From: CAZMHJ01 sp046350635
GTDB lineage: Bacteria > Patescibacteriota > Saccharimonadia > Saccharimonadales > CAIOMD01
Length of the DNA: 64,000 bases
Direction of reading: 5' to 3'
NCBI GenBank assembly: GCA_046350635.1
Contig: JAXLZY010000002.1
Location: 62,001-126,000, forward strand
The translations under genes were made by a program, and so were the position numbers. The notes beneath the pieces are model-generated. The model ran no database searches. It saw nothing but the letters and a program-made list of their open reading frames with translations, and was not told the DNA's origin. Positions 50,085 to 58,761 of this stretch are shown here, piece after piece (position 1 is the stretch's first letter; the number at the start of each line of letters is the position of its first letter).

Positions 50085-50330
50085 CAGATTCAAAGCTGCA
50101 ACACTAAAAGGTCGCAAGTGAAAAATGCCTGTGGCATTTTGCAAGGCAACCTTCTCTTGCAAACTGGTTTGCAAAGATGAAGTTGCGGGCCCGCAGAATG
50201 TGGGCGAGTCCTGCGCATTTTGAGAGAACGAGCGAAAAAGGGCGTGCCCGCCGTCCTGCCAACCGGATATTATGGCTTGCCTTGCGTGAAGCAATATTCC
50301 TGCCCCGCAGAATGTGGGCGACCTTCCCCT
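50085..50330 (+). other. Structured non-coding stretch with repeats and hairpins
   Basis: No convincing ORF. Contains AAAATGCC-TGT-GGCATTTT, TTGCAAAC-TG-GTTTGCAA, the palindrome TGCGGGCCCGCA, and an 18-nt direct repeat CCCGCAGAATGTGGGCGA at 50190-50207 and 50304-50321 that is itself a hairpin. Short pieces recall the tRNA-fMet 3' half (AAGGTCGCA, GAGTCCTGC). It may be the remains of further tRNA-like copies or an unidentified structured RNA. Confidence 0.4.
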
Positions 50331-50385
50331 TTCTGCCTAATAATATTTATTGCTTTATGGTGATAATTATTTTATAATTAGCTTA

Positions 50386-50907
50386 ATGAACATCTTAAAA
50401 TCTGCTTTAGGCCATTATGAAGCCGTCGGAAACGTGGCTGATGCCGACTGTGTCATTGGGCACTCATTCGGAACACTCATTGGCAAAGGTACCGCTAATC
50501 AAGACTTGGCGGACTTTATCCTAAAAAATGCTGATGGTAGGCCAGTTATAGCAGATGCAATGCTTGCTGACTCATTCCCTTATGGTAGGAGTGCTGTCGA
50601 TTTTGTCGCAGAAGGACCAATATCCAACCTTACTGCTTCCGAGGGTGGTTCGTGGAATACCCTTTTATTTGCAAATTCTGTCATGAATAATGAAGGCTTG
50701 TCACGTCCACTCATGATTGCTCAGGCTCATCATATCGGTAGAGTTGCGATGCAGGCAAAGAAATTGGGCATGGAATCAATTGTCCCCGAGAATTTACCTG
50801 GAACTTTCGATGCAGATTCAAATCAGATATGGACACGATCACTTGCAATGTGGGTTCCCCGTGAGGTACTTGGCTCGTTCGTACTCAAAAAACAAGGCAA
50901 GCTCTAA
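50386..50907 (+). CDS. DUF218 (YdcF/SanA)-like protein, distant
   Basis: The 173-residue protein is counted from ATG 50386; TATAAT (50373-50378) ends 7 nt before it. The C-terminal half RPLMIAQAHHIGRVAMQAKKLGMES and SNQIWTRSLAMWVPREVLGS matches the YdcF/SanA layout (H-x-x-R helix then a W-T-R-x-x motif). The N-terminal CVIGHSFGT would be the nucleotide-type loop. The family is a Rossmann-like fold of unclear function; there is no membrane helix here. Terminator at 50906-50935. Confidence 0.55.
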   Translation: MNILKSALGHYEAVGNVADADCVIGHSFGTLIGKGTANQDLADFILKNADGRPVIADAMLADSFPYGRSAVDFVAEGPISNLTASEGGSWNTLLFANSVMNNEGLSRPLMIAQAHHIGRVAMQAKKLGMESIVPENLPGTFDADSNQIWTRSLAMWVPREVLGSFVLKKQGKL

Positions 50908-50935
50908 AAAAGACCGACAAATGTCGGTCTTTTTT
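50906..50935. terminator. Terminator between the DUF218-like gene and FMN reductase
   Basis: 14-bp stem AAAAAAGACCGACA / TGTCGGTCTTTTTT with a 2-nt loop, T-rich on both strands; convergent genes can share it. Confidence 0.95.
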
Positions 50936-50953
50936 CATTTACTTGAGTTCTAA

Positions 50954-51514
50954 TTACCCGCGTAAAACTTTAGTGGCATCAGCCCACTTTACAAGTTCTG
51001 CAACCTGACCAGTCGAGTCTCCACCCTTAACCGCATCGGTGTTTACATCACCTGCTTCGCTTACGTTTGCCCATGGCTCGTTAACCCACACGCGCTCTCG
51101 TAGTGGTACCATGCTTAGTTCTGAAGCAACTGATACAAGGTGTTCGATTGCACGTGCGGCACCTACAGTACCATAGCCAACAAAAGCGACCGGCTTGTAC
51201 GCCCACTCTGCCTTCAAAAAGCTAATAGCGTTAAGTAGTGCTGGGCTTGGTGCATGGTTATATTCTGGTGTTACCCATACAAAACCGTCTGCTTTAGCAA
51301 TCTTTTCTGCCCAGGCTTTGGTGTGATCATTTGCATACTGACCATACATGGCTGGCATCGCCTCATCTAAGAATGGTAAGTTTTCTTCTGCTAAATCTAT
51401 AACTTCGATAGTCGATCCCGCAGGCAATGTAAGACCATCTACGTACCAATCTGCAATCTTTCGGCCAACACGGCCTGGGCGAGTGCTACCAACAATAACT
51501 TGAATATGAGCCAT
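50954..51514 (-). CDS. NADPH-dependent FMN reductase (quinone/azo-reductase type)
   Basis: The 186-residue flavodoxin-like protein is counted from ATG 51514, which has an AGGAG Shine-Dalgarno 8 nt upstream. It has QVIVGSTRPGRVGRKIADW, FVWVTPEYNHAPSPALLNAIS (FMN binding) and KPVAFVGYGTVGAARAIEHL. It reduces quinones or nitro/azo compounds with NAD(P)H. It is divergent from an HxlR regulator with a TACTA-N4-TAGTA operator between, so it is probably induced by electrophiles or quinones. Confidence 0.92.
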   Translation of the reverse strand: MAHIQVIVGSTRPGRVGRKIADWYVDGLTLPAGSTIEVIDLAEENLPFLDEAMPAMYGQYANDHTKAWAEKIAKADGFVWVTPEYNHAPSPALLNAISFLKAEWAYKPVAFVGYGTVGAARAIEHLVSVASELSMVPLRERVWVNEPWANVSEAGDVNTDAVKGGDSTGQVAELVKWADATKVLRG

Positions 51515-51565
51515 TTGTTTTTCTCCTAACAATATTAATTAATCACTATACAATGTAAAGTTACT

Positions 51566-51579
51566 TACTATATTTAGTA
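51566..51579. promoter_or_regulatory. HxlR-family operator candidate (YodB-box-like)
   Basis: TACTA-TATT-TAGTA is a perfect 5-4-5 inverted repeat between the divergent FMN reductase and HxlR genes. It resembles the TACTATT-type box of Bacillus YodB, an HxlR repressor of azoreductase genes. Confidence 0.55.
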
Positions 51580-51634
51580 TAGCGACTAACTATATTTTGT
51601 AAAGTCATTATTTTGTTGTAAAATAGTAGCAACT

Positions 51635-51964
51635 ATGACAAATCAGCTCATCACCAAAGAAAAAACCGACTGCGTCGCCCGGGCGCTCGCTATCTTTGGC
51701 GATAAATGGACGTTGCTATTAGTACGAGAACTCACCCGCTGCCCGCAGACTTTTAGCGATTTAGAAACTTCACTTGGCAATATCAGCCCACGAACCCTGA
51801 GCCAACGTTTAAATAAGCTGGTGGAAGATGGTATTGTCGAAAAGAGCATGTACTGCGAACATCCACCCCGCTACAACTACTCACTCACCGAAAAAGGTGC
51901 CGATTTACAGCTAATCCTCAAAAACATCTCCAGCTGGAGCAATAAATACGAATCTAGCCACTAG
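51635..51964 (+). CDS. HxlR-family transcription regulator
   Basis: The 109-residue winged-helix protein has the HxlR layout: Cys13 in TDCVARALAIFGDKWTLLLVREL, then RFSDL-like TFSDLETSLGNISPRTLSQRL and the wing. In YodB/HypR relatives an N-terminal Cys at this place senses electrophiles. It is divergent from the FMN reductase that it probably controls. Its 3' end overlaps a convergent kinase-like gene by 4 bp. Confidence 0.92.
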   Translation: MTNQLITKEKTDCVARALAIFGDKWTLLLVRELTRCPQTFSDLETSLGNISPRTLSQRLNKLVEDGIVEKSMYCEHPPRYNYSLTEKGADLQLILKNISSWSNKYESSH

Positions 51965-52515
51965 TTGGTAATAAAATCTGTTATTTCGCCTGCTAGTTGC
52001 TTATAACCATCTGTTATTTCTACGGAATTAACAGTTATATTATGAGCGCCATCAAAGTCAAAATGCTTAACAATATCTATTTGCGTAGCGTAAATTGAGT
52101 CGATACGTAACGGTTCATGCCCCTCGTGTCTCTCTCCTGCATTAAAGCGCTCAGTGTCACGAGCTAGAAGCACCTCAGCGGGCGCTGTAATCAGAACCTG
52201 TAAGATTGCCACGTTGTAGTCTTTTAGAATTGCACCAAAACTTGCTTGGTCATATATTGGTTTAAAATTAGCCTCTAAAATTAATGGCGTACCTGCACGT
52301 AAGCTTTCACCAAGTTGCTGGCACATAAATGCAATGACGAGCTCATTGAGCTGCTTCCCATGTTCTTTCGTTGATAGGTTTAACAGTCTAAACAAAGGCT
52401 CCTTTATATCGTCTTTTGCAAGTATTGGGCTTGGGACGCGCTGGTGACGCAGCTCACTTAGAAGTGACGTTTTACCAGACGCAGGATAACCATTTACAAA
52501 AACAATTTTATTCAT
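51961..52515 (-). CDS. P-loop kinase-like protein (AAA_33)
   Basis: The 184-residue protein has Walker A VNGYPASGKTS (8-18), the lid region and an RDTERFNAGERH arginine-rich segment typical of small-molecule or zeta-like kinases. The substrate is unknown. It overlaps the dus gene by 8 bp and probably forms an operon with it. Confidence 0.75.
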   Translation of the reverse strand: MNKIVFVNGYPASGKTSLLSELRHQRVPSPILAKDDIKEPLFRLLNLSTKEHGKQLNELVIAFMCQQLGESLRAGTPLILEANFKPIYDQASFGAILKDYNVAILQVLITAPAEVLLARDTERFNAGERHEGHEPLRIDSIYATQIDIVKHFDFDGAHNITVNSVEITDGYKQLAGEITDFITN

Positions 52516-53476
52516 ATGATAGATATGAATCTATTGTATCAAGCATTGTTTGAGGCGTTGTACTACGCACAAGTCTGTCACGTAGCTGGCTGGCGTGTTC
52601 GACACCATGCACGTAGATTTTCGCCATTCGTTTTAGGCTTTCCCAGTTACGAATCCGCTGTTCAGGTGGGTACGTTTTAAGAAATAGCTCGATATAGTTT
52701 TTGTACATGACCAGTTTTTCGTGCTCTGGAGTATCTGCCCATGACGAATTTTTTGCAAAGATGTACGGATCAGTAAAGATTGCACGGCCGATCATGACAC
52801 CATCAACGCCAGTTTCAGCGGCCAGCCGCTCTCCGTGCTCCCGGCTCATGACATCACCATTACCAACAATAAGTGTTTGGGGCGCCACTTTATCTCTTAT
52901 TTCGCGAATCGTCTTAATATCTTCCCAGCGGGCCGGTACCTTACTCATCTCTTTAGTCGTACGACCATGTACGGTCAGCATATCGATGCCCTGCTGCAAT
53001 ATGAGCTCTGGCCAACTAAAATCTACCTGATTAAAACCGGTGCGGAGCTTCACGCTCACCGGCACACGTCCCGCAACTCCTCGTTTAACTGAGGCGATAA
53101 TTTCGACTGCGAGTTCGCGATTATTAATAAGGGCCGAGCAACAGCCGTTTTTGACTACCGATTTATCAGGGCAGCCCATATTAATATCAACGCCCGCAAA
53201 GCCCATCTCGACCAGCTCGTCAGCAACCTTCTCGTAGTTTGCTGGTGTCTTACCCCATATTTGCGCGATTAAAGGCTGCTCTTTAGGAGTAAAAGACAGT
53301 TTATGCATCAATCTTGGTCGCCCACGGCTTTGTAGCCCATCGACATTTACAAACTCGGTAAAAAAGAGGTCTGGTGGCGCGCAATCGGCAATAATCTGAC
53401 GCAATACCGTATCGGTAACGTCATCCATGGGTGCAAGCACAAAAAAAGGCCTTGGCAGGCTCTTGAAACTATCCAT
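52508..53476 (-). CDS. dus: tRNA-dihydrouridine synthase
   Basis: The 322-residue TIM-barrel flavoprotein has VLAPMDDVTD (FMN), DINMGCPDKSVVKNGCCSALI with the catalytic Cys, KLRTG, TVHGRT and GNGDV. It reduces uridine to dihydrouridine in tRNA D loops. TATAAT (53485-53490, minus strand) ends 8 nt before ATG 53476. Confidence 0.93.
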   Translation of the reverse strand: MDSFKSLPRPFFVLAPMDDVTDTVLRQIIADCAPPDLFFTEFVNVDGLQSRGRPRLMHKLSFTPKEQPLIAQIWGKTPANYEKVADELVEMGFAGVDINMGCPDKSVVKNGCCSALINNRELAVEIIASVKRGVAGRVPVSVKLRTGFNQVDFSWPELILQQGIDMLTVHGRTTKEMSKVPARWEDIKTIREIRDKVAPQTLIVGNGDVMSREHGERLAAETGVDGVMIGRAIFTDPYIFAKNSSWADTPEHEKLVMYKNYIELFLKTYPPEQRIRNWESLKRMAKIYVHGVEHASQLRDRLVRSTTPQTMLDTIDSYLSYE

Positions 53477-53492
53477 TATTATTAATTATACC

Positions 53493-53930
53493 TTAATGGT
53501 CTTTCATCTGACGCTGACGCCAATCTGGTTCATCCTCAGGTATTTTTGCACCAGCAATAGATTCATGAATCACCTTGGTGGGCTGGGTGAAATCATTTAG
53601 TCGATTTTGGTACGCAGCAAATAGCTGTTCGAATTCCTGGTTTGTTATTTCTTTTTGCGCAAGTGCCATTGTAAGCTTACGTGCTACATCCTTTATATGA
53701 GAGCGAAATGCGACAGAATCAATTAAGGCCTGCATTTCTTGCGCCTTTGTGCTAACCACCACCTCACTTTTTACTGGCAAGGCACCGATAGCAGCGAGCT
53801 GTTCTTCGAGTTGTTCATGACGAGCTTCTAGATTCTCGGGATTGGCGTACGTAGCTGCATCATCAGAAGTGTCTTGATTTGCAATAGCGAACGTTGGGTC
53901 ATCGTAAGAATGTTTGTGCTCATGTGACAT
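53493..53930 (-). CDS. Hypothetical acidic helical protein
   Basis: The 145-residue protein is soluble, His/Asp/Glu-rich at the N-terminus (MSHEHKHSYDD) and helical, with no recognised domain. TATAAT (53937-53942) ends 6 nt before ATG 53930, the distance expected for a strictly leaderless transcript. The His-rich start may bind metal. Confidence 0.65.
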   Translation of the reverse strand: MSHEHKHSYDDPTFAIANQDTSDDAATYANPENLEARHEQLEEQLAAIGALPVKSEVVVSTKAQEMQALIDSVAFRSHIKDVARKLTMALAQKEITNQEFEQLFAAYQNRLNDFTQPTKVIHESIAGAKIPEDEPDWRQRQMKDH

Positions 53931-53972
53931 GACAGTATTATATCACACTTATGCTTAATTGTCTATTAGATG

Positions 53973-55079
53973 TTATTCCCACCTAAATACACGGAATGCA
54001 ATAAAGTAGATGATGACAGACCATATAGCCAGTAGCCCAACTTGAGGCAAGATATCCAAAAAGCCTTTGCCTTCGGTAACAATTAAGCGAATGCCGTCTA
54101 TAACAGGTGTTAGTGGTAAGTAGTTCGACACACTCTGTAACCACTCTGGCATTAAGAACCTTGGGAAAAAGGTACCCGACAAGAATATCATTGGAAATGT
54201 TATAAGGTTACTTAATGGGGCTGCTTGGCGCTCGTTTTTAGCCCAGCCACCAAGAGCAAGGCCGATGCCATATATACAGAAGATACTAAGCAGCGTGAAC
54301 AGTATAAAGGTTATGTAGTTACCTTTCATGTGAAGATTAAACACAATAACTGAAGTTACAAACATGATTGCAATTGCAAGCACACCGATGACACCCTGTG
54401 ACATTACATTTGCCACAAAATACTGCCAGACCCTGAGTGGTGTCGTGTGAAGCCGACGGAGTATACCCTGCTTTTTTAGCTCTGGGAACACATTAACCGG
54501 ACCAAAAATACCAAGCCCAATGATAGAAAAGCCAATAAGCCCAGCAAAAACATAATCAAATCGCGATAAACTTGCCGCTTGGGTTGATTGTGCTTTTACG
54601 GTAAATGGCATTTCCATTGTCACAAATTTGGCATTAACCTGATTAAACTGCTCCTGCAAGATTGAAGCTAAGGCTTGGCCACTCTGTTCGTTATTTGGGC
54701 TGAAGTATACTTCTGCCTGCCCCGATGGGAATTTACCGTTGGTAACATCACCAAAGTTTTGCGGTAACACAATAGTTGCATCGAGTTCACTCCGCTTCAT
54801 CTTTTCTTTGGCATCTTCGAGGTTAGTAACAGTTTTATTAACCTTTAACACTTTGCTGGCTTCGGCCTCTTTTACAAAGTTTTGAGAAAAAGACGAGTTA
54901 GACTGATTAATAACAGCAACGTTAAACGAAACCGCGCCACTCCCCTTGTTTATAGTGCCAAAAATGAACAAGAAGATAAGCGGGAATACGACAGTAAAGA
55001 AAATAGCCAGGCGGTCACGGAAAAAGCGCCGTGCATTAAGCTTTGCAAAAACCCAAACGGTAAAGAAAGATTTTTTCAT
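53973..55079 (-). CDS. ABC-2 type exporter permease
   Basis: The 368-residue protein has one N-terminal helix, a large extracytoplasmic domain (about 50-170) and a C-terminal five-helix ABC-2 domain (FFPRFLMPEWLQSVSNYLPLTPVIDGIR). It pairs with the ATPase gene 1 bp upstream and would export a drug, lipid or peptide. The substrate cannot be inferred. Confidence 0.9.
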   Translation of the reverse strand: MKKSFFTVWVFAKLNARRFFRDRLAIFFTVVFPLIFLFIFGTINKGSGAVSFNVAVINQSNSSFSQNFVKEAEASKVLKVNKTVTNLEDAKEKMKRSELDATIVLPQNFGDVTNGKFPSGQAEVYFSPNNEQSGQALASILQEQFNQVNAKFVTMEMPFTVKAQSTQAASLSRFDYVFAGLIGFSIIGLGIFGPVNVFPELKKQGILRRLHTTPLRVWQYFVANVMSQGVIGVLAIAIMFVTSVIVFNLHMKGNYITFILFTLLSIFCIYGIGLALGGWAKNERQAAPLSNLITFPMIFLSGTFFPRFLMPEWLQSVSNYLPLTPVIDGIRLIVTEGKGFLDILPQVGLLAIWSVIIYFIAFRVFRWE

Positions 55080-55080
55080 A

Positions 55081-55845
55081 TTAATCCCTTAGGTGCTTTC
55101 CGGTTAGGTCAATAAAAACGTCTTCCAGGTTTGCTTGCTCGACGTGATGTTTCTTCTTAAAACCACGAGCTAGGAGCTGTTTTATGAGATTCTTGGGTGT
55201 ATCGAGCGCGATAATCTGACCTTCGTCCATAATGGCCACCCTATCGCATAGCATTTCGGCCTCTTCGAGGTAATGAGTAGTAAGAATTACCGTTATGCCC
55301 CGTTTCTGGATGTTTTTAACCAAATCCCATAGATTTCGACGAGCTTGAGGATCGAGACCAGTGGTTGGTTCGTCCATAAAGAAGACTTTTGGATTATGAA
55401 CTAAGGATGCTGCGATACTTAGTCGTTGACGCTGACCGCCCGATAAGTTTTCGACATAAGCATCGGCCTTTTCGAGCAAATCAACACTTTCAAGTAAGTC
55501 TTTTGGCTCAATTTTTTCACCATACGCAGCAGCAAACAGCTCAAGAATTTCTTTGAGCTTAGTTTTATCTTGGAATGCTGGAGATTGTGGCTGTACGCCA
55601 ATAATATAGCGAACGGCCTGTGGGTTCTTAGCTACATCAATGCCATTAATATGGGCAGTGCCACCATCTATAGGCCTAATAGCCTCTATCATTTCAAGTG
55701 TAGTTGTCTTGCCGGCACCATTCGGCCCTAAGATACCAAAGACTTCGCCCTTTTCTACTTCGAATGAGATACCGTTAACAACGGTTTTATCATCGTATGC
55801 CTTCTTGAGGTCTTTTACCTTAACGATTGCGCTCATATCACCCAT
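55081..55845 (-). CDS. ABC transporter ATP-binding protein
   Basis: The 254-residue ATPase has Walker A LGPNGAGKTTT, the LSGGQRQRL signature, Walker B VFFMDEPTTGLD and an H-loop TTHYLEEA; it is the CcmA/DrrA type that pairs with ABC-2 permeases. The ATG at 55836 (MSAIVKV) is an alternative start. Confidence 0.95.
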   Translation of the reverse strand: MGDMSAIVKVKDLKKAYDDKTVVNGISFEVEKGEVFGILGPNGAGKTTTLEMIEAIRPIDGGTAHINGIDVAKNPQAVRYIIGVQPQSPAFQDKTKLKEILELFAAAYGEKIEPKDLLESVDLLEKADAYVENLSGGQRQRLSIAASLVHNPKVFFMDEPTTGLDPQARRNLWDLVKNIQKRGITVILTTHYLEEAEMLCDRVAIMDEGQIIALDTPKNLIKQLLARGFKKKHHVEQANLEDVFIDLTGKHLRD

Positions 55846-55861
55846 GGTAGCACGACAAAAG

Positions 55862-55887
55862 AAAAAGAGCCGTCAAATTGACGACTC
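55862..55887 (-). terminator. Terminator after the 65-aa protein
   Basis: GAGTCGTCAA / TTGACGGCTC stem (one G-T pair on the minus strand) followed by TTTTTC, 22 nt downstream of the stop at 55909. Confidence 0.8.
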
Positions 55888-55908
55888 CTTCTTGCAATGT
55901 GCGATAAA

Positions 55909-56106
55909 CTATTTGCCGCGCTTTACGGTAAGAAAACCGTTGCGAGGATTTTCGTTTACTGAAAAACCGTCTGGTAGTTCAGTAGCCTCAGGACGCTTGT
56001 CCTTGCTGAAGTAATAGATGGTTTGTAATTTACCACCGCGTAGAGTAACTTCCTTTGAGTTCAGGTAATATGTTACCCCTTTTGAGTTCGTGTGCTGATA
56101 ACCCAC
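55909..56106 (-). CDS. Small beta-rich basic protein (65 residues)
   Basis: A GTG at 56106 with an AAGGAGGAG Shine-Dalgarno gives a 65-residue protein (MGYQHTNSKGVTYYLNSKEV at the start, DGFSVNENPRNGFLTVKRG near the end). A longer frame exists upstream but would span the promoter, so GTG is chosen. The protein is basic and soluble and may be nucleic-acid binding. Strong promoter and terminator suggest high expression; no family recognised with confidence. Confidence 0.75.
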   Translation of the reverse strand: MGYQHTNSKGVTYYLNSKEVTLRGGKLQTIYYFSKDKRPEATELPDGFSVNENPRNGFLTVKRGK

Positions 56107-56139
56107 GTTTCTCCTCCTTACACTGTTAGTAGTACCCCT

Positions 56140-56169
56140 ACCATACGCCGGGAGTTTTACTCTTGTCAA
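56140..56169 (-). promoter_or_regulatory. Promoter of the 65-aa protein gene
   Basis: TTGACA (56164-56169), an 18-nt spacer and TATGGT (56140-56145), 34 nt upstream of the GTG start. Confidence 0.75.
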
Positions 56170-56272
56170 TCTTTTTTTAAGATATTGTTCATAAACGCTT
56201 GCGTTTAAGGCACCAGATACGGTACACTTTGGTCACAAGCATTAGCAACATAAAAGAGGTGTAAAGAGGTAT

Positions 56273-56854
56273 ATGAACGAATATCTGAACCGGGTGGGAC
56301 GCCCTGCACAAACTGTTAACCGTGGTCCAGCGGACGCGCCGGTACAACCTGCTGCAACTGGTGGCAAAAAACCAAAGCGTAATTTTAATGTATCAAAGGT
56401 ACTCTTCGTTGTACTGTCGGTACTTATCGCAGTCGTACTTATTGGACTCATTTTCTTAATTGCAAAGGGTGGCGTATCAACTGCTTCACAAATTAAGACA
56501 AATCAGTACCAAGCTGTTTTCTTGAACAGTAGTGACGGCCAAGTTTACTTTGGTAAATTAAGCGTACTAAACCGCGATTACTACAAGCTAACTGACATTT
56601 ATTATGTTCGTGTTCAGCAAGTACAACCAGACAAGAACAGCACGCAAACACAACAAAACATTTCTTTGGCTAAACTCGGTAACGAAATTCATGGCCCAGA
56701 AGATGTAATGTATGTTAACCGTAACTCAGTTATGTTCTGGGAGAACCTAAAAGAAGACGGTCAAGTCGTTAAAGCGATTCGCGAGTATCAGAAGAATCCA
56801 AACCAGGGTAACACCCAAAACAACAACAATTCTTCAAACAGCACTAACAAGTAA
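56273..56854 (+). CDS. Hypothetical single-pass membrane protein
   Basis: The 193-residue protein has a Pro/Arg/Lys-rich cytoplasmic N-terminus, one helix (about 42-66), and an extracytoplasmic domain with beta-strand-like FLNSSDGQVYFGKLSVLNRDYYKLTDIYYV. It ends in an Asn/Gln/Ser-rich tail. A GAGGT-type Shine-Dalgarno precedes ATG 56273. This layout is common among CPR envelope proteins; function unknown. Terminator at 56870-56899. Confidence 0.75.
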   Translation: MNEYLNRVGRPAQTVNRGPADAPVQPAATGGKKPKRNFNVSKVLFVVLSVLIAVVLIGLIFLIAKGGVSTASQIKTNQYQAVFLNSSDGQVYFGKLSVLNRDYYKLTDIYYVRVQQVQPDKNSTQTQQNISLAKLGNEIHGPEDVMYVNRNSVMFWENLKEDGQVVKAIREYQKNPNQGNTQNNNNSSNSTNK

Positions 56855-56869
56855 CACGAGAATTGATAG

Positions 56870-56899
56870 AAAAAACTCCCCTTACGAGGGGAGTTTTTT
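56870..56899 (+). terminator. Terminator of the membrane protein gene
   Basis: AAAAAACTCCCC / GGGGAGTTTTTT, a 12-bp stem with a 6-nt loop, 16 nt after the stop; it also overlaps the stop of the convergent gene. Confidence 0.95.
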
Positions 56900-57512
56900 A
56901 TTTGAGGTATATCTTTAAAATAATGCCGCTTGTAATACGGATAATGATTAGTAAGCCAAAAAACAAAGTAGCAAGAAGCGACAAACCTGCAAGATCTGGT
57001 GACCAAATTGGACTCACAAAATCAAAGGTATAAAATTCTTTGTTGGGCAGCGACAGTTGAGGAATACCCTTTCCGTTCTGTGACACGTAGTCTTGAATAC
57101 ATTGTGCTCGAGCAGTCAGTGGTAAACTTGATCGCTCACACTTCGCTTGAGCGTCAGCGTAGACTTGCGATGAATTATTGAGTGCTGAAACCCGTTTTTG
57201 CTCAGCAGCGACTGCTGCATTGAATCGATTAACAAGTTGTATCGGTGGCTCACTGCTGGTGCTACCGGCACGCAAGTTGGTGTTCATGTGTCCGTAGACA
57301 AAAGCCCGCAAATCCCTTAAGGCTGCCTCAACATCGCCACCATTTGAATCAGCGGTATACACTGCTTCGCGCAAAGATGCCATTTTTAAATTGTTAGCCC
57401 TGAGCGCAAATATGGTTACACCACCGGCTACCAAGAACCCGATAATTAGAAATACGAGTGAGATATCCTGGAACCGATGCCATAAGCCGGCTACATGGTG
57501 TTTTCGTATCAT
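56898..57512 (-). CDS. Membrane protein with coiled extracytoplasmic region
   Basis: The 204-residue protein has one N-terminal helix (about 15-38) and one C-terminal helix (about 176-198), with a helical region between containing conserved-looking GHMNTNLRAGSTSSEPP. The 5' end overlaps the MFS gene stop by 4 bp (ATGA), so they share a transcript. Function unknown. Confidence 0.7.
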   Translation of the reverse strand: MIRKHHVAGLWHRFQDISLVFLIIGFLVAGGVTIFALRANNLKMASLREAVYTADSNGGDVEAALRDLRAFVYGHMNTNLRAGSTSSEPPIQLVNRFNAAVAAEQKRVSALNNSSQVYADAQAKCERSSLPLTARAQCIQDYVSQNGKGIPQLSLPNKEFYTFDFVSPIWSPDLAGLSLLATLFFGLLIIIRITSGIILKIYLK

Positions 57513-58708
57513 CTTAAGGCCGCGAATTTCTGTTTAGTAATGAGTATGCTTAAGAATGCACCCATGACAAACGCAAATTGGAGTGCCGTCTTGTCGGATA
57601 TTGTAGTAGCGATTACCATCATCGTGCCCCAAAAAATAACATTGCCAACCGTTAAAAACATATCGATTAACATAAAGTATGTTATTCGGTAACCAGGTAC
57701 GCTATCGGCTGCATCGTACCTACCTTTTAGAAATGGCATTCGGTACATAGCTGTTAATGGTTCATTGATAAGGTTCACAAAGAGCGCCTGGATTGGGGTT
57801 ACAACAAAAATACGAGCAATATGAAGCACTGCATTTGCGTACGCGCCTATATTAAGCAGTAATTTACCGTGATTGTCGTCTATAAGTTTACCGATTGCAA
57901 AGATTGCCAAAAAGGCTACGGCCGTACTAATAGCAGTAAGCAGACCGAGTGCAGCGTAGGTGTTAGCCGTAATAACAAACACCCCGAGAAATAGCGGCCA
58001 CACCGTAATAGATACGACATTTTCAAGCGCAAATGCCGAGCTTACGAAAATATCCCTTCTGTGGCGCCTCCAGGGAAAGCCTTTAACGATAACAACTTGG
58101 TGTTGGCGTACAGGTTCTGCCGAAAGAAATATCGGCACTAACGACGCACACAGTACGAAAATTGCAATTGCTATAGTGAACCGCGGGTCAATAAAGGTAG
58201 CTATAAGACCACCAACAACAGGCCCAAGTACTGCGCCGAGCCGTTCAAACATTTGCATATAGCCTAATTCCTTACCACCATGCTCTGAATGCTTTATTTT
58301 AGAGAAATCAACTTCAAAGGCCATAAGATAAACTCCATAGCAAAATGAGCCGACTACACCAACAAGCCACAGGGGCCAGTGGAGCTCATTAATTGTTAAA
58401 ATGAGCGTCAGATATGCAATTTGCACAAAAACGGCAATAGCCATCGTATGCTTCGGCCCATACCAACCAATGAGCTTTGCTCCAAGCCACGACCACAAAG
58501 GGCGTATAAGAGTCCAGACAAAAAACATACCGCAAATTGCGGCAATGCTAAATCCTGATTTATACAGATAGATTGGTACAAAAAGTCCAACAAGACTTAT
58601 CGATAGAGACCTGAGAAGTTGGGTTGCATATAGCTCGCTGAGCTCATCAAAGCCAACCGTGCGCCAAAAGTGACGTCTCTTAATAATTTGTTTTACTTTT
58701 TCTACCAT
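57509..58708 (-). CDS. MFS-type transporter
   Basis: The 399-residue protein has about 12 membrane helices; GYMQMFERLGAVLGPVVGGLIATF matches the helix-5 glycine-rich exporter motif. Substrate unknown; drug efflux is typical for this class. A TATAAA box lies about 20 nt upstream of ATG 58708. It is first in a two-gene operon. Confidence 0.85.
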   Translation of the reverse strand: MVEKVKQIIKRRHFWRTVGFDELSELYATQLLRSLSISLVGLFVPIYLYKSGFSIAAICGMFFVWTLIRPLWSWLGAKLIGWYGPKHTMAIAVFVQIAYLTLILTINELHWPLWLVGVVGSFCYGVYLMAFEVDFSKIKHSEHGGKELGYMQMFERLGAVLGPVVGGLIATFIDPRFTIAIAIFVLCASLVPIFLSAEPVRQHQVVIVKGFPWRRHRRDIFVSSAFALENVVSITVWPLFLGVFVITANTYAALGLLTAISTAVAFLAIFAIGKLIDDNHGKLLLNIGAYANAVLHIARIFVVTPIQALFVNLINEPLTAMYRMPFLKGRYDAADSVPGYRITYFMLIDMFLTVGNVIFWGTMMVIATTISDKTALQFAFVMGAFLSILITKQKFAALR

Positions 58709-58761
58709 TTTGCTTTTTTGTAATTACCCTTTTATAGTAACAGATTTTTACGGTACCATTA

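Noticed and set aside
50055..50294. 79-codon minus-strand ORF in the structured region
   Set aside because: Spans hairpins and repeats that resemble tRNA pieces; no Shine-Dalgarno and no plausible protein features.
50190..50321. CRISPR-like repeat pair (18 nt twice)
   Set aside because: Only two copies, 114 nt apart, no regular spacers, and no cas gene in the window.
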